From Bradyrhizobium diazoefficiens USDA 110 (GTDB lineage: Bacteria; Pseudomonadota; Alphaproteobacteria; Rhizobiales; Xanthobacteraceae), in assembly GCF_000011365.1 (NCBI RefSeq), contig NC_004463.1:8542001-8606000 (forward strand): 64,000 nucleotides of DNA, written 5' to 3'. The translations under genes were made by a program, and so were the position numbers. Every line of letters starts with the position of its first letter. The first letter of the stretch is position 1. Below, in pieces: positions 1-6,923 of this stretch. The notes beneath the pieces are model-generated. The model searched no databases and had not been told where the DNA came from. It saw nothing but the letters and a program-made list of their open reading frames with translations.

Positions 1-637
1 CGTCGACGGCCGGCTGGCCGGGGACATTGGCGAACGGATCCGGGATCGATCCCGAGACAGTCATGACGCCGCCGTTGACGATGGCGTTCACTGCGGTCCC
101 GCCGCCAGTGACGTCGAGCTCGCCCTGGTAGTTGATGGTTGCAGCGGTCGCCACGCTTCGGATCACCGGCTCCGGGTACACGGGCGCCGTTTCCACAGTT
201 TCACCCGAAACCCTGAGAACACCGCCAGAATTGACGATGGTGCCGCTGGCGCTGCCGCCATTCGTCACGTTCTGAACGCCACCGGAATTGACGGTCGTCG
301 TCGTTGCGATGCCCGTGTCGACGTCCTGCTCGCCGCCGCCATTGATCGTGGTGTGATCGACCTCGCCCGGGGTTGGACCTTCATGGATATATTCGCCCGT
401 GACACGCTGGACGCCGCCCGCGTTGATGGTCGTGTAGCTGGCGACGCCGTCAAAGACGACGTCCTGTTCTCCGCCGTTGATGACAGTGTGGGTTGCCGTG
501 CTCGTTGCGAAGGATCCGCCGACCGTCTGCAAGGCGCCGGCCAGGATCGTCGTGCTATCGACGGAGATGCCGCCACTGACATCCATCGTGTCGCCGTCAT
601 GGAGCGTCATGCCACTGGCGGGAGGAATAACCGTCAT
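1..637 (-). CDS. AIDA-repeat surface/adhesin-like protein, N-terminal part (truncated by window edge)
   Basis: Reading the minus strand from an ATG at 637 gives an uninterrupted frame of 212 codons that runs off the left edge. The protein is built of imperfect repeats of about 20-30 residues with the signature (T)TINGGGEQDV, TVNSGGVQNVTNGGSASGT and IVNSGGVLRVSG, typical of AIDA-I-type passenger repeats (O_hom_AIDA_rpt-like beta-helix units). A GGAG element lies 7 nt before the ATG, which supports this start. The N-terminus (MTVIPPASGMTLHDGDTMDV) is not a Sec signal peptide; it resembles large repeat proteins that leave by other routes or carry processing domains further on. The C-terminal part, such as an autotransporter barrel, Hint domain or RTX signal, is outside the window, so the export route is unknown. 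Confidence 0.75.
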   Translation of the reverse strand, partial: MTVIPPASGMTLHDGDTMDVSGGISVDSTTILAGALQTVGGSFATSTATHTVINGGEQDVVFDGVASYTTINAGGVQRVTGEYIHEGPTPGEVDHTTINGGGEQDVDTGIATTTTVNSGGVQNVTNGGSASGTIVNSGGVLRVSGETVETAPVYPEPVIRSVATAATINYQGELDVTGGGTAVNAIVNGGVMTVSGSIPDPFANVPGQPAVD

Positions 638-971
638 ACGAATGCTCCGCGTTCGGTGCTTGGAAAATCAAACGAGCAAAGCAAAATCATGCGACGACCA
701 TTCAACCTAAAACTGCGCTAGCTGAGAATGCCTGTCAAGCAGACCCTATTTTTCAATGAAGATTTTGAACGGCGTCTTGCGCGTTCTCTGCTGACAATGC
801 CGTGACGCGCGCGCGCGCGAGTATTGCCGGATGAATTTATCAGCAGCGTGACGAAAATTACGGCGACCACGCGCATTCAAGATTTGCGCGAGGCATCCGC
901 GTGAGAAGCCGATCATAGCGCATCGAAAGTTCCGTTATCGTTCCGCGCTACGCTGGCCACTCTCGGAGCCT
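638..971. other. Spacer upstream of the AIDA-repeat gene; no gene seen
   Basis: No supported coding frame was found here. The stretch next to the AIDA gene is noticeably AT-richer than the surroundings and probably carries its promoter. An alternating (CG)7 run lies at 806-819. No clear sigma-70 or GGAAC-type promoter was recognised. Confidence 0.5.
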
Positions 972-1150
972 CTACGCAGCGGCAACAGGCTATCATCGCG
1001 ATGCGTGGCGGCATCTGCCGCAATGTTTCCCTCGCACCGGCTCTGCCGCAACGATGATCGGCAACCCAAGCTTCCTGGAGAGCTCATCGGCAACGATGCG
1101 CAACAAGATATCGACAGGAGCCGCCCGGCACAAAGCCAGTCGCGCTTGCT
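972..1150 (-). pseudogene. Remnant of a TctC/Bug-family periplasmic binding protein gene
   Basis: Read on the minus strand, three frames together spell a Bug/TctC N-terminal core: FVPGGS in one frame, then VDILLRIVADELSRKLGLP in a second, then GNIAADAATHRDDSLLPL in a third. Functional family members read approximately PGG-DI-AR-VA-LS-LGQPV-VENRPGAGGNIGAD in one frame. At least two single-base indels therefore separate the pieces. No signal peptide precedes the fragment and the rest of the roughly 320-residue protein is missing. It lies just downstream of the NTF2-like gene on the same strand. The similarity is by eye, but the order and spacing of the motifs fit well. Confidence 0.6.
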
Positions 1151-1162
1151 CTGGTCTGGGGC

Positions 1163-1762
1163 TTACTTCGCCTTCCCCGCCAGCCACTCCCGCCCCTCGC
1201 CGTAGAGCTTCTCGACCTCGGCACCGGTGAGGCCCGGCATGTCGCGCTTCACCTTGTAGCCGATCAGCTCCTGCATGTAGGCGAGATGGCGGTAGCCTTC
1301 GGGCAGCGCGGCGAGCGCTTGCTGGTCGAGGCGGAGCGTCGCGGCGGGATCGACCGGGTCGATCCGGTCCTTCTCGTAGATCGGCTGGCGTCGGACGATG
1401 CCCCATTTTCCCTGCCGCTTCTCCAGGAAATCGTAGAAGCGTCCGGTGCAGACGACGTCGCAGAGCACGTCGTGCACGCCCGCGCGCTGCGAGATCGTCA
1501 TCTTCGTCTGCGCAATGGCGCGCTCGCCGGACAAATCGATGCTGGTGCCGCCGAGGAAATGCAGGATGCGCACGCCCTTTGCGAACCCCTCCTGGCTGAC
1601 GCGCATGAAGTCCCGCGCCGGCCCCTGAAACCAGGTGGCGGACATCCAGCCCTCCTCGTGCCAGACCGTGGCAAAGCGCTCCCAGTCGCCGGCATCGCGC
1701 CAGACCGCCCAGTTTTCGACGAGGTCGCGGATGGCGAGACGATCGAGGAGGTGCGGGTCCAT
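1163..1762 (-). CDS. SnoaL/NTF2-like family protein
   Basis: A protein of 199 residues beginning MDPHLLDRLAIRDLVENWAVWRD. The start helix followed by the IRDLVENWA-W-D--DWERFATVWHEEG pattern is typical of the SnoaL_4/NTF2-like fold, found in small polyketide cyclases, ring-hydroxylating dioxygenase small subunits and many uncharacterised proteins. I chose the ATG at 1762 rather than one 14 codons upstream because GGAGAG lies just before it and the family starts at this helix. No catalytic residues can be assigned. The nearest genes are unrelated, so the substrate is unknown. No signal peptide; cytoplasmic. Confidence 0.75.
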   Translation of the reverse strand: MDPHLLDRLAIRDLVENWAVWRDAGDWERFATVWHEEGWMSATWFQGPARDFMRVSQEGFAKGVRILHFLGGTSIDLSGERAIAQTKMTISQRAGVHDVLCDVVCTGRFYDFLEKRQGKWGIVRRQPIYEKDRIDPVDPAATLRLDQQALAALPEGYRHLAYMQELIGYKVKRDMPGLTGAEVEKLYGEGREWLAGKAK

Positions 1763-1945
1763 GGTACGTCTCTCCGGGCGGCTTGAGGCTGCGATGGATG
1801 TCATCGGCCCGACGTATCAACGGGGCAATTGGGTTGCCGTCAAGCGCCCGATGCTTCACCGCCGTTCGAATTGCCCACAGCGAGAGAAACGCGATACGAG
1901 CAACGAGTCTTGCAATCAACCTGGCCGCGACTAATATCCGCACCG

Positions 1946-2737
1946 ATGCAGATGAAATTCCCTTTGTTAGCCGCGTTTCTCGGATTACTCGCGGTTTCCC
2001 CCACACACGCGCAAACAGATTTGCAGACCGAACGCGCGACGGCCTGGAAGGCAAGACTGTCGGCGCACATAGCCGGCTACCGTCAATTTCCGGCTGAAGC
2101 ACTGGGCCAAACCGGCGAGGCCAGGGTCACATTCGTCATCGACCGGTCCGGCAGGTTGATCTCACAGGCTCTGGCCGTGAGCACCGGCTCTCGGCCACTC
2201 GACGTTGCCGCGCTGCAGATCGTCGCTCGTGCCCAACCGTTTCCGGCGCCGCCTTCGGAGCTCAACGATGAGTCACTCACGTTGACAGTGCCGATTGTCT
2301 TCAATGGCCGTCAATTCCAGCTGCAACCTTCCGGGCTAGTGCTGAGCAGGCCCGGTCCTGTGCTCACGGAGGAGGATGCCATGGCCGCCTGGCGGAAGGT
2401 GGCCACCGAACATGTCTGGCGTCACAGGGTGTTTCCTTCGGAGGCGATGGGTCAGATAGGCAATGCTGGCGTCACATTCGTGATCGACCGCTCGGGCAAA
2501 TTGATCTCGCACGCTTTGGTGGAAAGCACAGGCTCCCCGCCCCTGGATGCAGCAGCTCTCAAAATGGTGGAGCGAAGCGAACCATTTCCGAAGCCGCCTC
2601 CCGAGGCCAAGGACGACCTCCAGCGGATTACCATCTTCATGACTCTCGACGGCGTGCAACGCTTGGTCGAGCCCGGGCCGTGGGCGGACGAGGCCAAATT
2701 GAAGGCCAAGATCAACAGCGTCTGCCGAGGTTGTTGA
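1946..2737 (+). CDS. Periplasmic protein with two tandem TonB C-terminal domains
   Basis: The protein has 263 residues and opens with a Sec signal peptide ending THAQ at about residue 23. Two copies of a TonB_C-like unit follow: one contains FPAEALGQTGEARVTFVIDR and STGSRPLDVAALQIV, the other FPSEAMGQIGNAGVTFVIDR and STGSPPLDAAALKMV. They are close enough to reflect an internal duplication. There is no N-terminal transmembrane anchor and no proline-rich spacer, so it is not a canonical TonB; the TonB_C fold is probably used as a periplasmic interaction module. The start at 1946 (or 1952) is set by the signal peptide; the frame is open further upstream without one. It converges on phyR. Confidence 0.75.
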   Translation: MQMKFPLLAAFLGLLAVSPTHAQTDLQTERATAWKARLSAHIAGYRQFPAEALGQTGEARVTFVIDRSGRLISQALAVSTGSRPLDVAALQIVARAQPFPAPPSELNDESLTLTVPIVFNGRQFQLQPSGLVLSRPGPVLTEEDAMAAWRKVATEHVWRHRVFPSEAMGQIGNAGVTFVIDRSGKLISHALVESTGSPPLDAAALKMVERSEPFPKPPPEAKDDLQRITIFMTLDGVQRLVEPGPWADEAKLKAKINSVCRGC

Positions 2738-2759
2738 ACAGGGTATCGGCAAACAAAAA

Positions 2760-2783
2760 ACGGCGCGCCTTGCGACGCGCCGT
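2760..2783. terminator. Hairpin between the TonB-domain gene and phyR
   Basis: ACGGCGCG at 2760-2767 pairs perfectly with CGCGCCGT at 2776-2783. An A-run lies to the left and a T-rich stretch to the right, so it could end transcription from both convergent genes. Confidence 0.6.
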
Positions 2784-2806
2784 CTTCTTGTTCGATACAG
2801 CTCTTC

Positions 2807-3613
2807 TTACGCCGCGGGCGCCTTGGGCGTGCGGTTGCGCGAGTTGCGCTGGAAGAACAGCGCCTGGCTTGCCACCGCCGACACCATCGCCGGCTGGAAC
2901 GGCTTCGAGATCAGGAACGCGGGCTCCGGGCGCTCGCCGGTGAGGAAGCGCTCCGGGTAGGCGGTGATGAACACCACCGGCACCTCGAAGGTGCGCAGCA
3001 ATTCGTTGACCGCGTCGAGCCCCGACGAGCCGTCAGCGAGCTGGATGTCGGCGAGGATCAGGCCGGGCCGCCTGTTCTTGGCCAGCGCCACGGCATCGGC
3101 ATGCGTGCGCGCGACGCCGACGACGTTGTGGCCGAGATTCTTCACCAGGCTCTCGAGGTCCATGGCGATGAAGGTCTCGTCCTCGATGATCAGCACGTCG
3201 GTGGCGATCTCCGCCGCCATCTCGCGCCCCGCTGCGTCCGCAAGCCGCCGCGTCTCGGCGACATCGGTGCTGAGGATGAAGGCGACCTCCTCTTCCGAAA
3301 ATCCCTCGAGCGAAAGCAGCAGGAAGGCCTGCCGCGGCAGCGGCGTGATGTTCGACAGCCGCCGCTCCGGCGGCATCGGCAGGGTGGTCACCTCGGAGTC
3401 GTCGTTGACGGAGACGGAATTCCAGATCTGGGTGAACAGCCGGAACAGGCCCGCGCGCGGGCCATGGCTTTCGTCGAGCACGGCGGGATCACCGAGCATG
3501 GCTTCCAACATGGCTGCGACATAGGCGTCGCCGGAAGCCTGGCTGCCCGTCAGGGCGCGTGCATACCGGCGCAACAACGGCAAGTGTTCAGCGACAAGCT
3601 GTGAACGGGACAT
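2807..3613 (-). CDS. phyR: General stress response anti-anti-sigma regulator PhyR
   Basis: PhyR, 268 residues. Residues 1-130 form a sigma-factor-like domain resembling EcfG regions 2 and 4 (LPLLRRYARALTGSQASGDAYV, then LPRQAFLLLSLEGFSEEEVAFIL). Residues 139-255 are a receiver domain with acidic residues at DVLIIEDE, the phospho-acceptor Asp189 in LADIQL and the conserved Lys237 in ISKPF. In this family phosphorylation exposes the sigma-like domain, which captures NepR and frees EcfG. I chose the ATG at 3613 because GGAG sits 8 nt upstream and family members start MSRSQ. The gene is divergent from nepR-ecfG, the standard arrangement in alphaproteobacteria. No cognate HRXXN/HWE kinase gene is adjacent. 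Confidence 0.96.
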   Translation of the reverse strand: MSRSQLVAEHLPLLRRYARALTGSQASGDAYVAAMLEAMLGDPAVLDESHGPRAGLFRLFTQIWNSVSVNDDSEVTTLPMPPERRLSNITPLPRQAFLLLSLEGFSEEEVAFILSTDVAETRRLADAAGREMAAEIATDVLIIEDETFIAMDLESLVKNLGHNVVGVARTHADAVALAKNRRPGLILADIQLADGSSGLDAVNELLRTFEVPVVFITAYPERFLTGERPEPAFLISKPFQPAMVSAVASQALFFQRNSRNRTPKAPAA

Positions 3614-3700
3614 CCCCACTCCATTCATCTTCGGACCGACCTTAGAGAAGACTTTAGAGACATCACGAGGGGAGGCCCGGGTTCCCCTGCTGGGGCTGAC

Positions 3701-3743
3701 TACGCCTCAGGGCAAGAAAAGTTCCGCAGCCGGCGGAACTTTT
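3701..3743 (-). promoter_or_regulatory. Candidate EcfG-type promoter of phyR and overlapping inverted repeat
   Basis: On the minus strand GGAAC (3725-3721) is followed after 16 nt by CGTA (3704-3701), one base from the alphaproteobacterial EcfG consensus GGAAC-N16/17-CGTT. The GGAAC lies in a perfect 11-bp inverted repeat (AAAAGTTCCGC at 3717-3727 with GCGGAACTTTT at 3733-3743), so a second GGAAC faces nepR. No good CGTT follows on that side (AATT or ATTG at the expected spacing). Confidence 0.5.
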
Positions 3744-3841
3744 TCTCGAACCTGGAATTGTGCCTATCCAGGGAACGGCTCCCGGTTGAGGAAACTTCTC
3801 GAATTTACAGTCACTTAACTCGGGGAAACGTGGAACAGGTC

Positions 3842-4075
3842 ATGAAAGATCTCAAGTCTCAAGCCAGCAAAAGCACGACCCCCGGCAAGGGAGGGCTCAC
3901 TCCGGAGATCCAATCCCGGATCGGGCATCAGCTCCGCGCCATGTACGACGACGTCGTACGGCAGGGGGTTCCAGATCGGTTCGCAGAACTGATCAAGAAG
4001 CTTGATGCGCCGGGAGCGACATCCCAAGTGGGAAATGAGGGCGGATCCAACGACAACAACAATGGGAGGGATTAA
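3842..4075 (+). CDS. nepR: Anti-sigma factor NepR
   Basis: A 77-residue protein with the NepR core at residues 19-55 (LTPEIQSRIGHQLRAMYDDV, then PDRFAELIKKLD), two short helices that bind EcfG and, when stress is sensed, PhyR. The tail is Asn/Gly-rich and probably disordered. The ATG at 3842 gives the usual family length; the frame is open further upstream without homology. The stop codon overlaps the ecfG start (TAATG), which suggests translational coupling of sigma and anti-sigma factor. Cytoplasmic. Confidence 0.95.
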   Translation: MKDLKSQASKSTTPGKGGLTPEIQSRIGHQLRAMYDDVVRQGVPDRFAELIKKLDAPGATSQVGNEGGSNDNNNGRD

Positions 4076-4623
4076 TGCCTCTCACGGACTCCCTGCGTAA
4101 CGACATCCTCGCGGCCGTGCCAAGTCTGCGCGCGTTCGCGATCTCGCTCAGCGGCAACGCCGACCGCGCCGACGATCTGGTGCAGGAAACGCTGTTGCGC
4201 GCGCTTGCCAACATCGACTCGTTCCAGCCCGGCTCCAACCTGCCGGCCTGGCTGTTCACGATCCTGCGCAATCTGTTCCGCTCCGACTATCGCAAGCGGC
4301 GGCGCGAGGTCGAGGACGCCGAGGGCAATTATGCGAAGACGCTGAAGACTCAGCCCTCGCAGAACGCGCATCTCGAGTTCGAGGAGTTTCGCACCGCGCT
4401 CGAGAAGCTTCCGCAGGACCAGCGCGAAGCGCTGATCCTGGTCGGTGCCTCCGGCTTCTCCTATGAGGACGCGGCCTCGATCTGCGGCTGTGCGGTCGGC
4501 ACGATCAAGAGCCGGGTCAACCGTGCGCGCTCGAAACTCGCCGCGCTGCTCTATGTCGACGGCGCCGAGGATTTCGGGCCCGACGAGACCGTGCGCGCCG
4601 TGATCGGCGGCAGCGGCGGGTAG
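4075..4623 (+). CDS. ecfG: ECF sigma factor EcfG (general stress response)
   Basis: A 182-residue ECF sigma factor. Region 2 lies at about residues 12-80 (LRAFAISLSGNADRADDLVQ, PAWLFTILRNLFRSDYRKRR) and region 4 at about 110-165 (LPQDQREALILVGASGFSYE, GCAVGTIKSRVNRARSKLA). It follows nepR with a TAATG overlap and is divergent from phyR, which identifies it as the housekeeping EcfG/sigma-T of the alphaproteobacterial general stress response. It would direct RNA polymerase to GGAAC-N16/17-CGTT promoters for desiccation, osmotic, heat and oxidative stress. The gene ends shortly before a long hairpin and converges on the nitroreductase gene. Confidence 0.95.
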   Translation: MPLTDSLRNDILAAVPSLRAFAISLSGNADRADDLVQETLLRALANIDSFQPGSNLPAWLFTILRNLFRSDYRKRRREVEDAEGNYAKTLKTQPSQNAHLEFEEFRTALEKLPQDQREALILVGASGFSYEDAASICGCAVGTIKSRVNRARSKLAALLYVDGAEDFGPDETVRAVIGGSGG

Positions 4624-4653
4624 CGGCACGCGTCAACCGGACTGAGACGACAA

Positions 4654-4689
4654 GCATGAAGGCGGCCGTTTCCGCGCCCGCCTTCATGC
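4654..4689. terminator. Hairpin between ecfG and the nitroreductase gene
   Basis: A perfect 12-bp stem, GCATGAAGGCGG at 4654-4665 with CCGCCTTCATGC at 4678-4689. No T-run follows, so termination strength is uncertain, but the position between convergent genes fits. Confidence 0.5.
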
Positions 4690-4717
4690 GCGCGTGAGTA
4701 TCGGGCGTGCCGCTCGA

Positions 4718-5416
4718 TCACTCGTCCACGAATGTCACGGTGTCAGCGACGCTCGCCCGCGAGGTGCGGTAGCTGTTGACCTTGTGGGCGTGGTCGGCAT
4801 AGCCGAACGAGATGCCGCAGACGACGCGGCGGTCATCGGGCAGATTGAAGTGACGGCGGATCAGGCCGGAGTGGCGCGCCAGCGCGGCCTGCGGAATCGT
4901 GCCGAGCCCGAGCGCCTGGGCGGCCAGCATGAAATTGGAGACATAGGCCCCGCAATCGATCGCGCCGTAGATGCCGAGCGGCTCGTTGGTGTGGATCACA
5001 GCCACATGCGGCGCGCCGAAGAAATTGTAGTTCTCCAGCGCCTGCCTGGCGTAGCCGCTTCTGTCGCCGCGGGGAATCCCGAGCGTGTTGTAGAGCTGAA
5101 AGCCGCTCTCACGGCGGCGATCGAGATAGACGCCGACATATTCGCGCGGCGGGGTGAAATCGTAATCGTCGCCGAGTCCGCTGGAGGCTTCCTTGTAGAT
5201 CAGCCGGCGAAAGCGCTCCTTGGCCTCGCCGCTGGCGATGATGACCTGCCAGGGCTGGCTGTTGCACCAGGACGCGGTGCGCTGCGCGGTGGTCAGCACG
5301 TGCTCGATGGTGGCGCGATCGACCTCTTTGGGAAGGAAAGCGCGGACGGAGTAGCGCTCGTTGAGCAGCTCTTCGAGCACGCCGATGCGGTTATTCTGAT
5401 TCACTTTTGCGTCCAT
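4718..5416 (-). CDS. Nitroreductase family FMN-dependent oxidoreductase
   Basis: The protein has 232 residues. ERYSVRAFLPKEV near the N-terminus and TASWCNSQPWQVII at about residues 47-60 are the FMN-binding signature of the nitroreductase family; ALGLGTIPQAAL and RRVVCGISFGYAD follow near the C-terminus. It resembles the PnbA/NfnB-type subgroup that uses NAD(P)H and FMN to reduce nitroaromatics or quinones. The substrate cannot be read from the sequence. It is transcribed towards ecfG and is probably monocistronic, with a palindromic repeat upstream. Confidence 0.88.
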   Translation of the reverse strand: MDAKVNQNNRIGVLEELLNERYSVRAFLPKEVDRATIEHVLTTAQRTASWCNSQPWQVIIASGEAKERFRRLIYKEASSGLGDDYDFTPPREYVGVYLDRRRESGFQLYNTLGIPRGDRSGYARQALENYNFFGAPHVAVIHTNEPLGIYGAIDCGAYVSNFMLAAQALGLGTIPQAALARHSGLIRRHFNLPDDRRVVCGISFGYADHAHKVNSYRTSRASVADTVTFVDE

Positions 5417-5439
5417 TGATCAGCTCGCATTGTTCTCTT

Positions 5440-5537
5440 CGTAGGGTGGGCAAAGGCGCCATAGCGCCGCGCCCACCAACAGACCTACCTCGGCGCACCT
5501 GCATATGGTGGGCACGCTTCGCTTTGCCCACCCTACG
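5440..5537. repeat. GTAGGGTGGGC palindromic intergenic element, copy 1
   Basis: The outer arms CGTAGGGTGGGCAAAGGCG (5440-5458) and CGCTTTGCCCACCCTACG (5520-5537) are complementary apart from one base; inner arms GCCCACC and GGTGGGC also pair. The same element occurs at 50502-50591. It fills the spacer between the nitroreductase and an acyl-CoA dehydrogenase gene. Confidence 0.85.
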
Positions 5538-5540
5538 ATA

Positions 5541-6785
5541 CTAGCGTCCCTTGGTCGGGATCTTGTTATACGGCACGTCCTTGTCGACGCGGATGTCGCC
5601 CGGCAGGCCCAGCACGCGCTCCGCGATGATGTTGCGCAGGATCTCGTCAGTGCCGCCGGCAATGCGCATCGAGGGCGAGGACAGCAGCATCTGCTGGAAC
5701 TGGCCCTGCACCGTCTCCTCATCGCTGCCCGTGAGAACGCCGGCCGCACCCTGGAGGTCCATGGCGTAGGTCGCGATGTCCTGGAGCATCATGCCCGAGA
5801 CCAGCTTGCCGATCGAGTTCTCCGGACCCGGCTGCTCGCCTTTCGACAGCGCCGAGATCGCGCGGTAGCTCGTATATTTCAGCCCGCTCGACTTCACCGC
5901 CCAGCTGGCAAGCTTCGAGCGCACCGCGGGATCGTCGATGGCAAGCCCGTCCTCCAGCATCAGGTTCGCGCAGAACTCGAACATCTCAGGCACGCCGGTC
6001 GCGAGCCGCGAGCCGATCGACATGCGCTCGTTCATCAGCGTGGTCAGCGACACGCTCCAGCCCTCGCCGACGGCGCCGAGCCGCTGGCTGTCTGATATCA
6101 CCACGTCGGTGAAATAGACCTCGTTGAACTCCTGCATGCCGTTGGCCTGCTTGATCGGCCGCACCTCGACGCCCGGGCTCTTCATGTCCAGGAAGAACAT
6201 GGTGAGGCCCTTGTGCTTGGGTACGCTCGGATCGGTGCGCGCGATCAGAAGACCGAAGTCGGAATAATGCGCGCCCGAGGTCCAGATCTTCTGGCCGTTG
6301 ACGACCCAATTGTCGCCCTTCTTCTCCGCACGCGTGCGCAAGCCCGCAACGTCAGAGCCGGCCGAGGGTTCAGAGAACAGCTGGCACCAGATCTCCTCGC
6401 CCGAGGCGAGCTTCGGCAGATGGCGACGCTTGGCGTCCTCGCTGCCCCAGGCCATCACGGTTGGCCCGCACATGCCTTCGCCGATCTGGAACGGCTGCGT
6501 CAGCTTGCCGTAGACGCCCTCCTCCTGCTGCCAGATCACGCGCTCGATCGGCGTGGCGCCGCGGCCGCCATATTCCTTCGGCCAGTGCAGGCAGGCCCAA
6601 TTGCCCTCGAACTTCTTCTTCTGCCAGGCCTTGCCGACATCGACGATGTCGTGCTTCGCAAGCCGGATGCGACCGAGCGAGGATTTTGACAGCTCGGCAT
6701 GCAGCTCCTTCGGCGCGTTGGCCTCGACCCATTGGCGCGCAGTCTCGCGGAATGCGGCTTCCTGCGGGGTATCGTCGAAATTCAT
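5541..6785 (-). CDS. Acyl-CoA dehydrogenase (tandem paralogue 1)
   Basis: A 414-residue acyl-CoA dehydrogenase: helical N-terminal domain (FDDTPQEAAFRETARQWVE), then the FAD/substrate motifs WCQLFSEPSAGSDVAGLRT and WVVNGQKIWTSGAHYSDFGL, and the C-terminal helical domain ending GGTDEILRNIIAERVLGLPG. The usual YEGT catalytic glutamate is replaced (AGGTDE), so the base must lie elsewhere, as in several FadE subfamilies. It is clearly a paralogue of the next gene, sharing long identical stretches. Last gene of a minus-strand set with two more dehydrogenases, a CoA ligase, a crotonase and an SDR, pointing to beta-oxidation of a bulky or branched acyl chain. Confidence 0.93.
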   Translation of the reverse strand: MNFDDTPQEAAFRETARQWVEANAPKELHAELSKSSLGRIRLAKHDIVDVGKAWQKKKFEGNWACLHWPKEYGGRGATPIERVIWQQEEGVYGKLTQPFQIGEGMCGPTVMAWGSEDAKRRHLPKLASGEEIWCQLFSEPSAGSDVAGLRTRAEKKGDNWVVNGQKIWTSGAHYSDFGLLIARTDPSVPKHKGLTMFFLDMKSPGVEVRPIKQANGMQEFNEVYFTDVVISDSQRLGAVGEGWSVSLTTLMNERMSIGSRLATGVPEMFEFCANLMLEDGLAIDDPAVRSKLASWAVKSSGLKYTSYRAISALSKGEQPGPENSIGKLVSGMMLQDIATYAMDLQGAAGVLTGSDEETVQGQFQQMLLSSPSMRIAGGTDEILRNIIAERVLGLPGDIRVDKDVPYNKIPTKGR

Positions 6786-6803
6786 GGCGGCTTCCTTTTC
6801 CTA

Positions 6804-6921
6804 GTCATTCCGGGGCGCGCAACGCGCGAACCCGGAATCCAGAGGTTACTTACGCATCTCGAGATTCTCAGATGTACAATTGCACATCGTAGTTCGGCTC
6901 TTCGAGCCGCCCCGGAATGAC
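6804..6921. repeat. GTCATTCCGGG palindromic intergenic element
   Basis: Begins GTCATTCCGGGGCGCGC and ends GCCCCGGAATGAC, with GAACCCGGAAT inside. One of a family present in many spacers of this window. Here it separates the two paralogous dehydrogenase genes. Confidence 0.8.
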
Positions 6922-6923
6922 GG

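Noticed and set aside
806..819. (CG)7 run as a possible Z-DNA or phase-variation element
   Set aside because: Seven repeats of a dinucleotide are not unusual in this GC-rich genome, and the run lies more than 150 bp from the AIDA start codon, outside any coding frame.
1151..2102. Minus-strand 369-codon frame covering the NTF2-like gene
   Set aside because: Most of it is a shadow of the NTF2-like gene and the TonB-domain protein; only its last 45 codons carry signal, which was kept as the TctC remnant.
3735..3776. EcfG promoter for nepR-ecfG at the GGAAC boxes at 3735 and 3772
   Set aside because: Neither has CGTT or a one-mismatch version at 16-17 nt spacing, so I did not list a plus-strand promoter.
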